In this document: positions 9,188-18,603 of the stretch, in pieces
Position numbering within the stretch: position 1 is the stretch's first letter
Layout of the letters: each line of letters opens with the position of its first letter
Notes under the pieces: generated by a model
What the model saw: only the letters and a program-made list of their open reading frames with translations
Told to the model about the DNA's origin: nothing
Database searches by the model: none
Position numbers and translations under genes: made by a program
Origin: WTJY01 sp045105475
GTDB taxonomy: Bacteria > Chloroflexota > Anaerolineae > Promineifilales > Promineifilaceae
Reading direction: 5' to 3'
Assembly (NCBI GenBank): GCA_045105475.1
Contig: JBGCDP010000110.1
Location: 1 to 64,000 of the forward strand
DNA length: 64,000 nt

Positions 9188-10219
9188 TTACGGCTCCAAG
9201 TTAGGCGGGTCGTTAGCCACAGACTGCCGCAGGTCGGCCGCTTGTGTCATATCAGACCATGACAAGCCCTCACGGACCATATACCAGCCGCCCAAGACAG
9301 TAATCGGAAGCCACAGCGCAATGTGCAGAACAAGCGTATAAGCGGTTGCCACCGGTTGTGCAACACCATAGGCAACCAGCACCGCAATGCCGGGGCCATC
9401 AAAGGTACCTACATACCCTGGGGCCGTCGGCAATGTCGTCGCTAGATTTACAACCCCATTCATCAGCATTAGCCCAAAAAATGGAACAACAGCGTCCCCA
9501 AAATCAAAAGCCTGCATCACAAACCAATATTTAACGGTTTCCAACAGCCAAATGACTAGTGACGTAAAAAAGATCATCATGACATTTTTAAAGTCACGCA
9601 GCCCTTTTAATCCATCAAGAAATTTTTCTGTAAAGCTGAGCAATGGCTCACTGGCCTTTGCAGGTAATGCCAAACCAAAAACAAGCTTTGCCAGTGCCAA
9701 AGCCCGATCGGGCATCGCCGCCATGACGAAAAAGACGATGAGAGCCCCTAAGAAGGCGATGCTTGCAACGGTCACTAAAAATTGATAATCCCCAGGAAAT
9801 GGTAAAAATGGCAGCCCGACAAAGACAAATATGAGCATGATGACCCCATCAAACACACGCTCAACGACAACGGTTCCTAAACTCGCACCGACGGGGACAT
9901 CTTCCCGCCGCCACAATACATAAGAGCGTAATAGCTCGCCCATTCTCAGTGGATAAATATTGTTTCCCATATAGCCGATAACAACAACCGGGAAGAGCTC
10001 TCTTACCGGAATATGTTTAAGCGGCCGTAGCATATAGTCCCAACGCCATGTGCGAACCCAAACGGCAACGAAATAGGTTAAAACTGATGGAATTAGCCAC
10101 CAATAATTACCGCTTGCTACCTCGTTCATAAAACCGTTTAGGTCAAGGCCCCAAAGTGCCCAGACCAGAAAGGCGACACTCACGAGTAGTCCAATCCAGA
10201 ATTTCCAATTTTTTAGCAT
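9188..10219 (-). CDS. Lysylphosphatidylglycerol synthase-like / UPF0104 flippase-domain membrane protein
   Basis: The 343-residue protein has about eight hydrophobic segments and the features of the LPG_synthase_TM family: an N-terminal helix ending in WALWGLD, the segment WRWDYMLRPL near residue 63, and GYMGNNIYPLRMGELLR near residue 90. The soluble transferase domain of MprF is absent, so it is the stand-alone membrane type. Such proteins often sit with glycosyltransferases and are proposed to move lipids or lipid-linked intermediates. It lies upstream of the FAD enzyme on the same strand with a 194-base gap in which I see nothing else. Confidence 0.85.
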   Translation of the reverse strand: MLKNWKFWIGLLVSVAFLVWALWGLDLNGFMNEVASGNYWWLIPSVLTYFVAVWVRTWRWDYMLRPLKHIPVRELFPVVVIGYMGNNIYPLRMGELLRSYVLWRREDVPVGASLGTVVVERVFDGVIMLIFVFVGLPFLPFPGDYQFLVTVASIAFLGALIVFFVMAAMPDRALALAKLVFGLALPAKASEPLLSFTEKFLDGLKGLRDFKNVMMIFFTSLVIWLLETVKYWFVMQAFDFGDAVVPFFGLMLMNGVVNLATTLPTAPGYVGTFDGPGIAVLVAYGVAQPVATAYTLVLHIALWLPITVLGGWYMVREGLSWSDMTQAADLRQSVANDPPNLEP

Positions 10220-10405
10220 TTAAATATTAGGGGATAGAGACAAATAATAGGAATAGAGAAGTTTCTAACAGACTGAGGATGTCATGTTCCAGCGTTGCTA
10301 ATGCCTAGCCTATTTTAGCGGTTGCCAGAGAGCAGTTCAAAATTTACCGGACTAATTCACCAGAAGCTTACGCTTTTTACAAGTGAAATTAACTTCGAGC
10401 TTAGG

Positions 10406-11596
10406 TTAATCAACTTGGCCGTTAGAGTTCAAGCTATTTTTATAAACTCGCGGAACCCGGCGGCTGATACTGGTTAAAACCTCATAAGGTATTGTTCCGC
10501 TCCATTCAGCTAAGTCTTCAACAGGAATGACATTACCATGCTCATCGGCCCCCAGCAAAGTGACTTCGTCACCGTTCCAAGCAGATTGATCCCCGATATT
10601 AATCATCGTTTGATCCATGCACACCCGGCCGATCACGGGGAACTCTTGTCCTCGAATTAATACCCTCGCCTGATTAGATAACGCGCGAAAGTATCCATCA
10701 CCATAACCCACAGGTAAGGTCACAACCCTAACTGGTGTATCGCTTTGCCAAGTTGATCCGTAACTAACGGGATGGCCAGGCTCAACCACCTTGAAATAAA
10801 CGACCCGGGACGTCCAACGCAGCGCAGGTTTAACAGCAATCGTTTTTTCGCTTGCGGCCGATGGGTAAACTCCGTACATCAAAATACCTGGGCGCACCAT
10901 ATCAAACCAACTTTCTTCAAGCTGCAGCGTGCCGCCTGAATTTGCCATATGCCGCAAGGGTGGTGGCTCTCGATTTATTTCCGCATAAATTGAAAGTATC
11001 TTTTTAAACCGATCAAGCTGCGCGAGGGAGTAACTCAAATCGGCCGTATCCGCATTAGCAAAATGAGTGTAAATTCCTTCAATCGAACAATTTTCACAAG
11101 TCAATGAGGCTTGGATCAAATCCCGTGCGTTGTAGTAATGCACCCCCAATCGTTCCATGCCGGTATCAAAAATCAGATGCACTTTGGCCGTCACACCCAT
11201 CTCGCCTGCTTTTTGATTGATTTGCTCCAGCTTTTCAATCGACGGAGCTGTGATTGTTAACTGATATTGTAAATAAGCCGCAATCTGCTCTTGGACCAAT
11301 CCACCAAACACAAGAATGGGTGTCTGGATGCCAGCTTCACGAAGTTCAATCGCCTCTTCCAAATAGGCAACCGAAAAGTAGGGAATTCCGATCTGTTCAA
11401 AATACCGGCCGGTTTCGACTAGACCATGTCCATAAGCATTGGCTTTAAGCACAGCCATGACTTGACGGTCACCCACCTTCTGCTGAATTGCTTGATAGTT
11501 TTTTTTCAGCTGAGCCAAGTCAACAGTGACATGCGTCGGCCGGATTGAACTGATTTCCGATGATTTGCTAATATCTAGCGATCTATTTCGTGACAT
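10406..11596 (-). CDS. alr: Alanine racemase
   Basis: This 396-residue protein is a full-length fold-type III PLP racemase. The PLP-binding lysine is in VLKANAYGHG near residue 48, and the C-terminal domain carries YGDGYFRALSN and GRVCMDQTMIN, the latter holding the Cys-Met-Asp segment near the second active-site region. It interconverts L- and D-alanine for peptidoglycan. About twenty polar residues precede the conserved domain. A perfect TATAAT lies six bases before the ATG, which suggests a leaderless transcript. Confidence 0.95.
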   Translation of the reverse strand: MSRNRSLDISKSSEISSIRPTHVTVDLAQLKKNYQAIQQKVGDRQVMAVLKANAYGHGLVETGRYFEQIGIPYFSVAYLEEAIELREAGIQTPILVFGGLVQEQIAAYLQYQLTITAPSIEKLEQINQKAGEMGVTAKVHLIFDTGMERLGVHYYNARDLIQASLTCENCSIEGIYTHFANADTADLSYSLAQLDRFKKILSIYAEINREPPPLRHMANSGGTLQLEESWFDMVRPGILMYGVYPSAASEKTIAVKPALRWTSRVVYFKVVEPGHPVSYGSTWQSDTPVRVVTLPVGYGDGYFRALSNQARVLIRGQEFPVIGRVCMDQTMINIGDQSAWNGDEVTLLGADEHGNVIPVEDLAEWSGTIPYEVLTSISRRVPRVYKNSLNSNGQVD

Positions 11597-11602
11597 CTTT
11601 GT

Positions 11603-11608
11603 ATTATA
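11603..11608 (-). promoter_or_regulatory. -10 hexamer, leaderless arrangement, for alr
   Basis: On the minus strand a perfect TATAAT ends six bases before the alr ATG, with no Shine-Dalgarno sequence in between. I do not see a good -35 at standard distance. Confidence 0.55.
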
Positions 11609-11696
11609 ACCTCAAAAATCCCCCTTTTTTCTTGCCAGCATGAGGAAGAATATGGAGAATACTAGGTTGAAATTATAAAGTCGGGAGAAATAATAA

Positions 11697-12410
11697 ATGT
11701 TTGAAGTCGGTGGCACTTACGAAAATCGAAATGGCGTCTATAAAGTAACTGAAATCGAAGCCGATCGCATGACCGTTAAGTATAAAGACGGCAGTGAATC
11801 TAATCTAAAAATGGGGATTCAAGAACGAATCTGGCTCAATATTGTTGCAGAACGAGAAGCTGAAAATACTCGGTCACGCAAAAAGAAAACCACAATATCA
11901 AAGGCAAACCACTATATTAAGGCAATCAGCTCAATCGCTGAAGGTCTTCTAAATCCAGCTGATATTACGATTGCAGTTACACCAAGTAGCCCGAAGAAAG
12001 CACCTGCAATTGTTGCAGGTGACCGCTTTATTTACTACAGCGTCCTTGAAAGAGGATTCTTTGCAGTAGCAACAATTACTGGCGACCCTAAAAAAGCCAA
12101 AGCATCAGACTATCCTGAATTAAACTTTGATGAAAAGCGTATCCATATTTATCCGATTGACATCGATGCACATGCAAGTTCATATGCTAAGATGATTTTG
12201 GCTGATGGATTTGAGCTTGATAGCCAATCAGATTACCGGGACCAACTCACGAAAGGAGAAATGTATCTCACGATTTCTGAAGATGATTTCGAGTTATTGG
12301 CTGAATCATTAACTGAATTCCTTGAAGATGATGATGGTGATGCTGACACAGGCGATACTCAGCCTGAAGATGACACCCTAATGATGGACGACGACGAAAT
12401 CGTCGTTTAA
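11697..12410 (+). CDS. Unknown protein; possible small beta-barrel plus PUA/EVE-like domain, acidic tail
   Basis: I do not recognise this 237-residue protein. Residues 1-50 look like a small beta-barrel, ending in an alternating basic stretch. After a Lys/Arg-rich linker, residues 95-210 contain GDRFIYYSVLERGFFAVATI, which resembles the start of EVE/PUA-like domains that read modified bases or RNA; this is an inference from pattern only. The last 25 residues are almost all Asp, Glu or Thr. A ribosome binding site (GGGAG) lies nine bases before the ATG. It is flanked by non-coding DNA, shows no CGGCCG motif, and has a more A-rich codon choice than metG. Confidence 0.65.
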   Translation: MFEVGGTYENRNGVYKVTEIEADRMTVKYKDGSESNLKMGIQERIWLNIVAEREAENTRSRKKKTTISKANHYIKAISSIAEGLLNPADITIAVTPSSPKKAPAIVAGDRFIYYSVLERGFFAVATITGDPKKAKASDYPELNFDEKRIHIYPIDIDAHASSYAKMILADGFELDSQSDYRDQLTKGEMYLTISEDDFELLAESLTEFLEDDDGDADTGDTQPEDDTLMMDDDEIVV

Positions 12411-12422
12411 TTTAAAACCATG

Positions 12423-12453
12423 TTTCCCATCCCTAAATAGCAGGGATGGGAAA
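12423..12453. terminator. Perfect 12-bp hairpin after the unknown gene
   Basis: TTTCCCATCCCT (12423-12434) pairs with AGGGATGGGAAA (12442-12453) across a 7-base loop, 12 bases after the stop codon. It lacks a T-run, so termination is plausible but not certain; it could instead stabilise the mRNA end. A second short GC-rich hairpin (12531-12544) lies before metG. Confidence 0.45.
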
Positions 12454-12638
12454 ACTGCACCTGTTCAAATATTAGATAATTTTGTAAAGTAACGGTATGA
12501 GAGTTCTTCTTCAACCACATTTCCCCAGTATGCCCCCCGGGGCAACTAATTTTTCTCCCCCAGTTTTTCGCGGTTAATACCCGCAGCCTATGCTCCAATA
12601 GTTTCAAATTTTAATCTACCGTTGGGCCTAATATTATT

Positions 12639-14435
12639 ATGCCCTCCACTAAAAACGTTATGTCTGAATACATTCTAGTAAACGTCGCATGGCCGTATGC
12701 CAATGCTGATATTCATCAAGGAAATGTAACCGGTTCCTATTTACCGGCCGATATTTTTGCACGCTACCATCGTCTCAAAGGCAACCATGTGCTCATGGTT
12801 TCCGGCTCTGACAGCCATGGAACCCCTGTAACTGTCAAAGCTGATGAGATGGGGTTGAGCGTCACTGAAGTGTTCGAACACTATCACGAACGCTTTTTAG
12901 AAGTCTTTTCAGGGATGGGATTGAGCTATGATCTTTTTACCCATACAGATACGGAAAACCATCATAAAGTCAGCCAAGACATCTTCTTAAAGCTCAGAGA
13001 AAATGAGTACTTGTACACCAAGGTGACTAAACAGATGTACTCACCCGCCGCTGGCAAATTTCTACCAGACCGCTATGTAGAAGGTGAATGCCCCAACTGT
13101 GGCTTTGAGCGCGCCCGTGGTGATCAATGCGACAACTGCAATACGTTATTCGAAAGTGCAGCCGAGCTTGTTAACCCGCACAGCAAAATCGATGATTCTG
13201 ATCTTGAAATGCGTGACACAGAGCATTTTTTTATCGACTTACCAGCCCTTGCTAAAAATGGGTTAGAAGAGTGGATCAAGTCAGAAGATAAGGCCCATTG
13301 GCGGCCGCATGTGCTCAACTTCACAAAAAGCTGGATTTTGGACGAAGGCTTAATCGGCCGAGCGGTTACCCGCGACATGGATTGGGGTGTTCAAATTCCG
13401 GTAGAAGGGTTCGAAACAAAAGTCTTTTACGTCTGGTTTGAAGCGGTTATCGGCTATCTGTCAGCCAGCATCGAATGGGCTAAAAATAGCGGAGACCCAG
13501 ATGCATGGAAAAATTGGTGGTACGGTGAAAATGCCCGTAGCTACTACTTTATCGGGAAAGATAACATCCCATTCCATAGCATCTTCTGGCCTGCCCAACT
13601 ATTGGGAACAAAAGGTCTATACGACAATGACAAAGCACTTAATCTGCCTCATGATGTCCCAGCCAATCAGTTCATGAACATGGAAGGGCGTAAAATTAGC
13701 GGTAGCCAAAATTGGGGGGTTTGGATGATTGATGCACTTGACAGGCATGATCCTGACCCGTTGCGCTACTACCTAACGGCCGTTATGCCTGAAACCCGCG
13801 ATAGCGACTGGACTTGGGAAGGATATGTCACTCGGAACAATAAGGAACTTGTTGCTAACTGGGGAAATTTGGCCAATCGTACTTTAAAGATGATTGGAAA
13901 ATACTTTGATGGCGTTGTGCCTGATCCCGGAACTTTGGATGAGCGGGATATTACGCTATTAGCCGCTATCGACAACGGCTTTGATACGGTCGGTGACTTT
14001 TACAACAAAGCTGAGTTCCGCAATGCCTTAGGTGAAGCGATGAGGCTTTCAACATTGGTTAATCAATATCTGGATGAAACAGCACCATGGAAAACGGCTA
14101 AGACCGACATGGCTCTGACTCAGAAATCGCTTTATACAGTGTTGCAAGCCATCAGCGGTTTAAAAACGCTGTTCGCGCCGGTTTTGCCGTTTACAGGCCA
14201 GGTGTTGCACGAACTGTTAGGTGAAGACGGTCAGCTTTTCGGTGAGCAAAAAGTGGTCGAATACCAAGAAGAAGGCAAAAGCCATAAAGGTATGACTTAC
14301 GATGGTTCGGCCGCTATTGGCACGTGGGCCAGGTCAGAAATCCCGGTCGGCCGACAGCTGCCACCCGCCAAACCGCTGTTTAAGAAATTAGACACGGCCG
14401 TGATTGAAGAAGAACTTGCACTATTAGGCGAATAA
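12639..14435 (+). CDS. metG: Methionyl-tRNA synthetase
   Basis: A 598-residue class I synthetase with the N-terminal motif VAWPYANADIHQGN, a CP domain with four zinc-type cysteines (CPNC and CDNC, about residues 150-170), the KMSKS-equivalent KISGS near residue 350, and an anticodon-binding helical domain. It charges tRNA-Met. The two class I signatures are divergent: HQGN in place of HIGH and KISGS in place of KMSKS. There is no C-terminal EMAP-like tRNA-binding domain. The ATG at 12639 and a second at 12660 are both possible; a TAATAT at 12629 is close to the first, so the second start may be used. Confidence 0.92.
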   Translation: MPSTKNVMSEYILVNVAWPYANADIHQGNVTGSYLPADIFARYHRLKGNHVLMVSGSDSHGTPVTVKADEMGLSVTEVFEHYHERFLEVFSGMGLSYDLFTHTDTENHHKVSQDIFLKLRENEYLYTKVTKQMYSPAAGKFLPDRYVEGECPNCGFERARGDQCDNCNTLFESAAELVNPHSKIDDSDLEMRDTEHFFIDLPALAKNGLEEWIKSEDKAHWRPHVLNFTKSWILDEGLIGRAVTRDMDWGVQIPVEGFETKVFYVWFEAVIGYLSASIEWAKNSGDPDAWKNWWYGENARSYYFIGKDNIPFHSIFWPAQLLGTKGLYDNDKALNLPHDVPANQFMNMEGRKISGSQNWGVWMIDALDRHDPDPLRYYLTAVMPETRDSDWTWEGYVTRNNKELVANWGNLANRTLKMIGKYFDGVVPDPGTLDERDITLLAAIDNGFDTVGDFYNKAEFRNALGEAMRLSTLVNQYLDETAPWKTAKTDMALTQKSLYTVLQAISGLKTLFAPVLPFTGQVLHELLGEDGQLFGEQKVVEYQEEGKSHKGMTYDGSAAIGTWARSEIPVGRQLPPAKPLFKKLDTAVIEEELALLGE

Positions 14436-14436
14436 A

Positions 14437-14474
14437 AAAAACGACCTAGTTCTTATGAGGGCTAGGTCGTTTTT
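14437..14474. terminator. Bidirectional terminator between metG and the large operon
   Basis: AAAAACGACCTAG (14437-14449) pairs with CTAGGTCGTTTTT (14462-14474), giving a 13-bp stem with A- and T-runs on either side. It serves both metG (plus) and the 18-kb minus-strand operon that ends at 14476. Confidence 0.88.
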
Positions 14475-14475
14475 G

Positions 14476-15588
14476 TTAAAATCGGTGCTTTAAACTACGC
14501 TTTAATTTAGGGACCAACTCATCCGGTTCTCCCAGTTGCCAGCGAGCCATCATATAACCGGGGAAAGCCATCAAGCGCCCCCAAGCATTTAGATCATACG
14601 GCAAGTTTTGTCGATAGCCCCCCCACACTCTACGGAACCTACGCCAAAATCCATTTTGTTTTTCCTCAGCTTCCGCCAGCATCTTATTCATTTGAAGCGT
14701 GGCAGCTCCAGTCGGCCGGACCAGAGGCTCTTCAAGCTGAGTAGGAAAGAGATCATAGACAATTTCAAATCCTTCATACACAAATGGATGAACGCGAGCT
14801 TGAGCCAGTTTGCCTTCCAAAAGGTGAACGTTAATTGGCTTCAACTCTAAACGAGATTGAACAATCAGAGCAAGGTTCGCAACCAGTGAAAACTGCGTTT
14901 CCTCTTTTGCTTGTTCGGCAGCTGACAGCTCTGAAAAACGCTCACAATATTGAACCAAACAATCAATTTTAGGCGGCAAATAAATCGGGAGTTCAGGCAG
15001 AAAGTCTGGATTGATCTGTTTCCAGTCGCGGCTGCCTTCTTGACGCGGCTTTTCCCAAGACAGTTCGACATACAAGTCGTTCTTCTTTTTATGCACAAGG
15101 ATAGAACGTTGCCAAGCTAAGTATCCCGGCATCCAACGATCGCTTAGATCGATATCAGTCTCCCAGCCAGCTTCTTTTACGGCCGCCACTGCTGCCAAAG
15201 CCTGATCCGGCTGAATGAAGAGGCGAGTCGGCTTGTCTCTATCAAACTGGAAGTCATTGTTCAACAGAGTGATCGCTAAAGCGGCATCAACTCCGGGAAC
15301 GATACTGGCCTTCTTAAGCTCTTGCAGTAATGGCTCATACTCATACAAAGTTTTCTGGTTCAGAAACCAATTTTTGCGTGCAACGCCTGCAAACTTATTC
15401 ATCAGCTGATGAATTCCAACTCGATGCTTTAAATTTCGTTGAAGCTGAGCCAATAGCCGAAAAGTGACAGGATCAGGATCACCGTCCCAATCAACTAATG
15501 GATGCCACTCTCGCCATGCGTCAATTGCCCGATCATCTTCGATAAATGCGGCTTGCAACAACAGCCTATGTGCTTGTGTCAATTCCAT
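14476..15588 (-). CDS. NTP_transf_5-like protein, probably degenerate
   Basis: The 370-residue protein has the overall pattern of the uncharacterised nucleotidyltransferase family PF14907: an N-terminal helical region, LLAQLQRNLK, and a middle segment on substrate recognition (YVELSWEKP). In the second family member of this window the core reads LVKGTVLNLL and GDVDMVI; here the same regions read VPGVDAALAI and TRLFIQPD, so the lysine and the D-x-D metal ligands appear lost. It is likely a non-catalytic homologue. It is the last gene of the long operon; the ATG overlaps the ABC transporter stop as TGATG. A preceding GTG in frame is less likely as start. Confidence 0.65.
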   Translation of the reverse strand: MELTQAHRLLLQAAFIEDDRAIDAWREWHPLVDWDGDPDPVTFRLLAQLQRNLKHRVGIHQLMNKFAGVARKNWFLNQKTLYEYEPLLQELKKASIVPGVDAALAITLLNNDFQFDRDKPTRLFIQPDQALAAVAAVKEAGWETDIDLSDRWMPGYLAWQRSILVHKKKNDLYVELSWEKPRQEGSRDWKQINPDFLPELPIYLPPKIDCLVQYCERFSELSAAEQAKEETQFSLVANLALIVQSRLELKPINVHLLEGKLAQARVHPFVYEGFEIVYDLFPTQLEEPLVRPTGAATLQMNKMLAEAEEKQNGFWRRFRRVWGGYRQNLPYDLNAWGRLMAFPGYMMARWQLGEPDELVPKLKRSLKHRF

Positions 15589-17423
15589 CACGTTGCCATC
15601 TCCTTTGCCCCCAATTTGACATTAGCAGAGTCCATTTGCTCATGGTGCAGGTTATACAAGCGTGCATACAGCTTCCCGGCCGCCATTAGCTCATGATGTG
15701 TGCCGTTTTCAACAATCTCGCCCTCGTCTAATACAAGGATACGATCTGCCATTTGAACAGTTGAAAATCGATGTGAAATTAAAATAGTAGTCCTGTTTTC
15801 AGCCATCTGCTGAAAGCGTTTAAATAAACGATACTCAGTTTGTACATCTAAGCTGGCGGTTGGTTCGTCAAGCACCAAAATAGCCGCGTCACGCGTCATC
15901 GCTCGGGCAATCGCCATTTGCTGCCACTGCCCGCCTGAAAGGTCAAGATGCCCGAAATTACGGCCGAGCATCGTATCGTATTTTTCAGGAAAACTGTTGA
16001 CTAAGTCAGATACGCCAAATTTTTGCGCCATTTCCTGAGTTAACGGCCGATTGTCCAGCAGAGATTCCCAATCACCGAAAGCGATATTGTCGGCGGCCGT
16101 TGCCGCATAACGGCCGAACTGTTGAAAGACAAACGCGATTTGACGCCGCAGATGCTTTAGCTTTAACGCTCTAATCGGATGACCATCGACAAATATCTCA
16201 CCCGATGAAGGGTCATAGAACCGGGCAATCAACTTGGCAATCGTCGTTTTGCCAGCACCATTTGAACCTACGACGGCCACCGTTTCTCCCGGCCTGATTT
16301 TAAAAGACACATCTGACAAAATCAGCTTCTCTGTACCAGGATAAGCAAATGAGACATTGCGAAACTCAATCTCACCCTGGCTTGACTCCGGCATTAACGT
16401 ACCGTCAGCAATCAGCTCGGGATTAACATCAAAATAAGTACGTAAATTACGAATATGCAAGGTCTCCCAGCGAAAGCTCGAAACAAGCGAGACAAGCCCT
16501 TCAAGCTGACCACGCAAACGGGTTGCAGCAGCACCATAAATCGCAATGTCGCCGATAGTAAGCTCACCTTCGATAACTGAAAATGTCGCACGGGTTAATG
16601 CATAGTAAACACTCGCAATCGACAAAACGGCAAAAATCGAAATCCCACTAAATGTAATCCACTGAAATTTTTTCTCGAGCTGCCGAAAATCTTGTAGCAG
16701 GGTTTGTGACCGGCTGATAAAAATAGGGGCGAGATTATAAAGCTTAATTTCAGCCGCTAGCGACTCTTGATTCAAAATAAAACCGTAGTAACTTAACCAA
16801 CGCCTATTTTCAATACGAGAATCGGTCTCTTCGAATTTACGCTTCGACAACCACCATTGAAACCACAGATAGGGCAACCCGATGGGGATCAGTAAAAATA
16901 CAATCACCGGCTCAATCACAAACAGAATAACGAGCAGAGAACCGATCTGAAAAAGTTTATATAAAAAGCCAAAGAGGACTTCAAGCAGGTTGGCCAGATG
17001 TTGAGCAGGCTGTTGCTTAGCCCGTTGCAGCGTATCTTTAAATTTCGGGTCTTCAAAATAGGCGTAGTCTAAAGCTCCGTTGTGCTTAAATATATCTAGC
17101 TGAAGCTGATAGTTAAGCTCAGTACGGTATTGCTGAGTAATCAACCGTTGCCCAGCTTCTCCTAAAACCAAAGCGAGGGCGGTTACAAAACCGATTGTCA
17201 GCCACAAAGAAATTAAATCTGAATTTCCAGCACCTGAAACGAGACCATTAGACACTTCGTTAATCAAACCACGTACAGCGAGCGCTGCCCCGGCCGGAAG
17301 TAAGCTTGTCACCAATGTCACAACAAAGAATGCAACAAACAGCACTTTGTTGATTCGCCAGCAAATCGTCAGCACCCAACGAAGCAGATCGATCATCTCA
17401 GCGAAATTTTTGCGTTTATCCAT
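15588..17423 (-). CDS. ABC transporter with fused permease and ATP-binding domains
   Basis: A 611-residue half-transporter. Residues 1-340 contain six hydrophobic segments of an exporter-type membrane domain; the nucleotide-binding domain has Walker A GSNGAGKTT near residue 386, the signature LSGGQ near residue 494 and Walker B ILVLDEP near residue 514. It should work as a homodimer exporting a lipid, peptide or glycan product. The frame is open 11 codons further upstream, but the ATG at 17423 overlaps the previous stop in the compact form typical of this operon. In peptide-maturation clusters similar exporters follow PqqD-like proteins, but no protease domain is present. Confidence 0.9.
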   Translation of the reverse strand: MDKRKNFAEMIDLLRWVLTICWRINKVLFVAFFVVTLVTSLLPAGAALAVRGLINEVSNGLVSGAGNSDLISLWLTIGFVTALALVLGEAGQRLITQQYRTELNYQLQLDIFKHNGALDYAYFEDPKFKDTLQRAKQQPAQHLANLLEVLFGFLYKLFQIGSLLVILFVIEPVIVFLLIPIGLPYLWFQWWLSKRKFEETDSRIENRRWLSYYGFILNQESLAAEIKLYNLAPIFISRSQTLLQDFRQLEKKFQWITFSGISIFAVLSIASVYYALTRATFSVIEGELTIGDIAIYGAAATRLRGQLEGLVSLVSSFRWETLHIRNLRTYFDVNPELIADGTLMPESSQGEIEFRNVSFAYPGTEKLILSDVSFKIRPGETVAVVGSNGAGKTTIAKLIARFYDPSSGEIFVDGHPIRALKLKHLRRQIAFVFQQFGRYAATAADNIAFGDWESLLDNRPLTQEMAQKFGVSDLVNSFPEKYDTMLGRNFGHLDLSGGQWQQMAIARAMTRDAAILVLDEPTASLDVQTEYRLFKRFQQMAENRTTILISHRFSTVQMADRILVLDEGEIVENGTHHELMAAGKLYARLYNLHHEQMDSANVKLGAKEMAT

Positions 17424-18603
17424 AAACAAATGTGGTTCGCCGTTTTTGCCTGGCAACCAAGGCAGCTACCAGCGTCAAGTAATTATTGATCATCGTATCC
17501 AACCGAAAATATTGCTCTGCCCGTTTATGTGCCGCGTCACCCGTTTCTGTACGCAACTGCTCACTTTCCGCCAACCAGCTAATCGTGCGGCTTAACACAG
17601 GGGCAATTGGCCCCCAGATCGGATCTGGTAATAAAAATCCGGCTTCGTCAATCGCTTCTGGCGTACCGCTCACGGCCGTGGCGACGACGGGCAACCCTTT
17701 TGCCATCGCTTCCATAACCGCTAAAGGCATCCCTTCAAACTGAGACGGCAACACAAAAATGTCAGCACTATCCAACAAATCAGGGACATCTTGCCGTGCG
17801 CCTAAAAAGTGAACCTGATTTTCCATACGCAGAATTTTGACCATACGCCGAAGTTTTTCTTCCATGAACCCTTCGCCGACCCAAACAAAATGGAGTTTGT
17901 CCCAACAGCTTGATTTGCGTAGCTCAAGCAACGCATCCATCTGATATTGGTACCCTTTACTGAGTTCTAAACGGGCAACCGTTAGCGATACAATCGCATC
18001 GGCCGGAATGTCTAGCTCTTGGCGAATTCGTTGGCGAATTTCAGGTTGTGGAGGTTTGAAATATTCGGGTGGGCGACCGTTATAAATAACTGTGCCACGG
18101 TCAAGCGGCAGGCCAAACATCCCATTTAACAGATCAAGATTCGCCTGTGAAACGGAGATAACGGCTTGGGCATGACTATAAACTTCCGGCAGTTCGGGCA
18201 GCCATTCAGCATAATCTTTGGCCCAATCAGGGTTAACACAGTGGACAACCACCAAATACGGTATACCTAACTCAATCGCAACTTGCTTTGCTTTTAAATT
18301 GGCAAAAGGGCAACTATCGCTAAATAAAATAAGATCAGGCATTTCGGCCGACAATAACCGACGGGGTTCATCCCAATCGATCAAAGTATTGGCCGGCCGG
18401 CTCAAATCATAAATATCATCGGGTTCAAGCCAAGAATGTTGAATACCCAAATTTTCCCGTTCATCGATTAGATGATGATCGGCAATCGGTTGTACAAACG
18501 TTGTTTTGTATCCGACGTTGACGAAGGCGCAGGCTAAAATATGGTTACACTGTTCAGCTCCGTAAATACCGGGCCGGTCAGTGTACAAAAGGATGTGGTT
18601 CAT
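17416..18603 (-). CDS. Glycosyltransferase family 4
   Basis: A 395-residue GT-B fold enzyme. The N-terminal half has HILLYTDRPGIYGAE and a donor-independent region; the C-terminal half shows LTVARLELSKGYQYQMDAL and the sugar-nucleotide motif PSQFEGMPLAVMEAMAKGLP with the E-x7-E arrangement. It transfers a sugar from a nucleotide donor, acceptor unknown. Its ATG overlaps the TPR-glycosyltransferase stop as ATGA and its stop overlaps the ABC transporter start, so it is embedded in the operon. Confidence 0.88.
   Translation of the reverse strand: MNHILLYTDRPGIYGAEQCNHILACAFVNVGYKTTFVQPIADHHLIDERENLGIQHSWLEPDDIYDLSRPANTLIDWDEPRRLLSAEMPDLILFSDSCPFANLKAKQVAIELGIPYLVVVHCVNPDWAKDYAEWLPELPEVYSHAQAVISVSQANLDLLNGMFGLPLDRGTVIYNGRPPEYFKPPQPEIRQRIRQELDIPADAIVSLTVARLELSKGYQYQMDALLELRKSSCWDKLHFVWVGEGFMEEKLRRMVKILRMENQVHFLGARQDVPDLLDSADIFVLPSQFEGMPLAVMEAMAKGLPVVATAVSGTPEAIDEAGFLLPDPIWGPIAPVLSRTISWLAESEQLRTETGDAAHKRAEQYFRLDTMINNYLTLVAALVARQKRRTTFVYG

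Noticed and set aside
12407..12607. 66-codon minus-strand frame before metG
   Set aside because: Covers the hairpins of a non-coding region and has no recognisable pattern or start signal.
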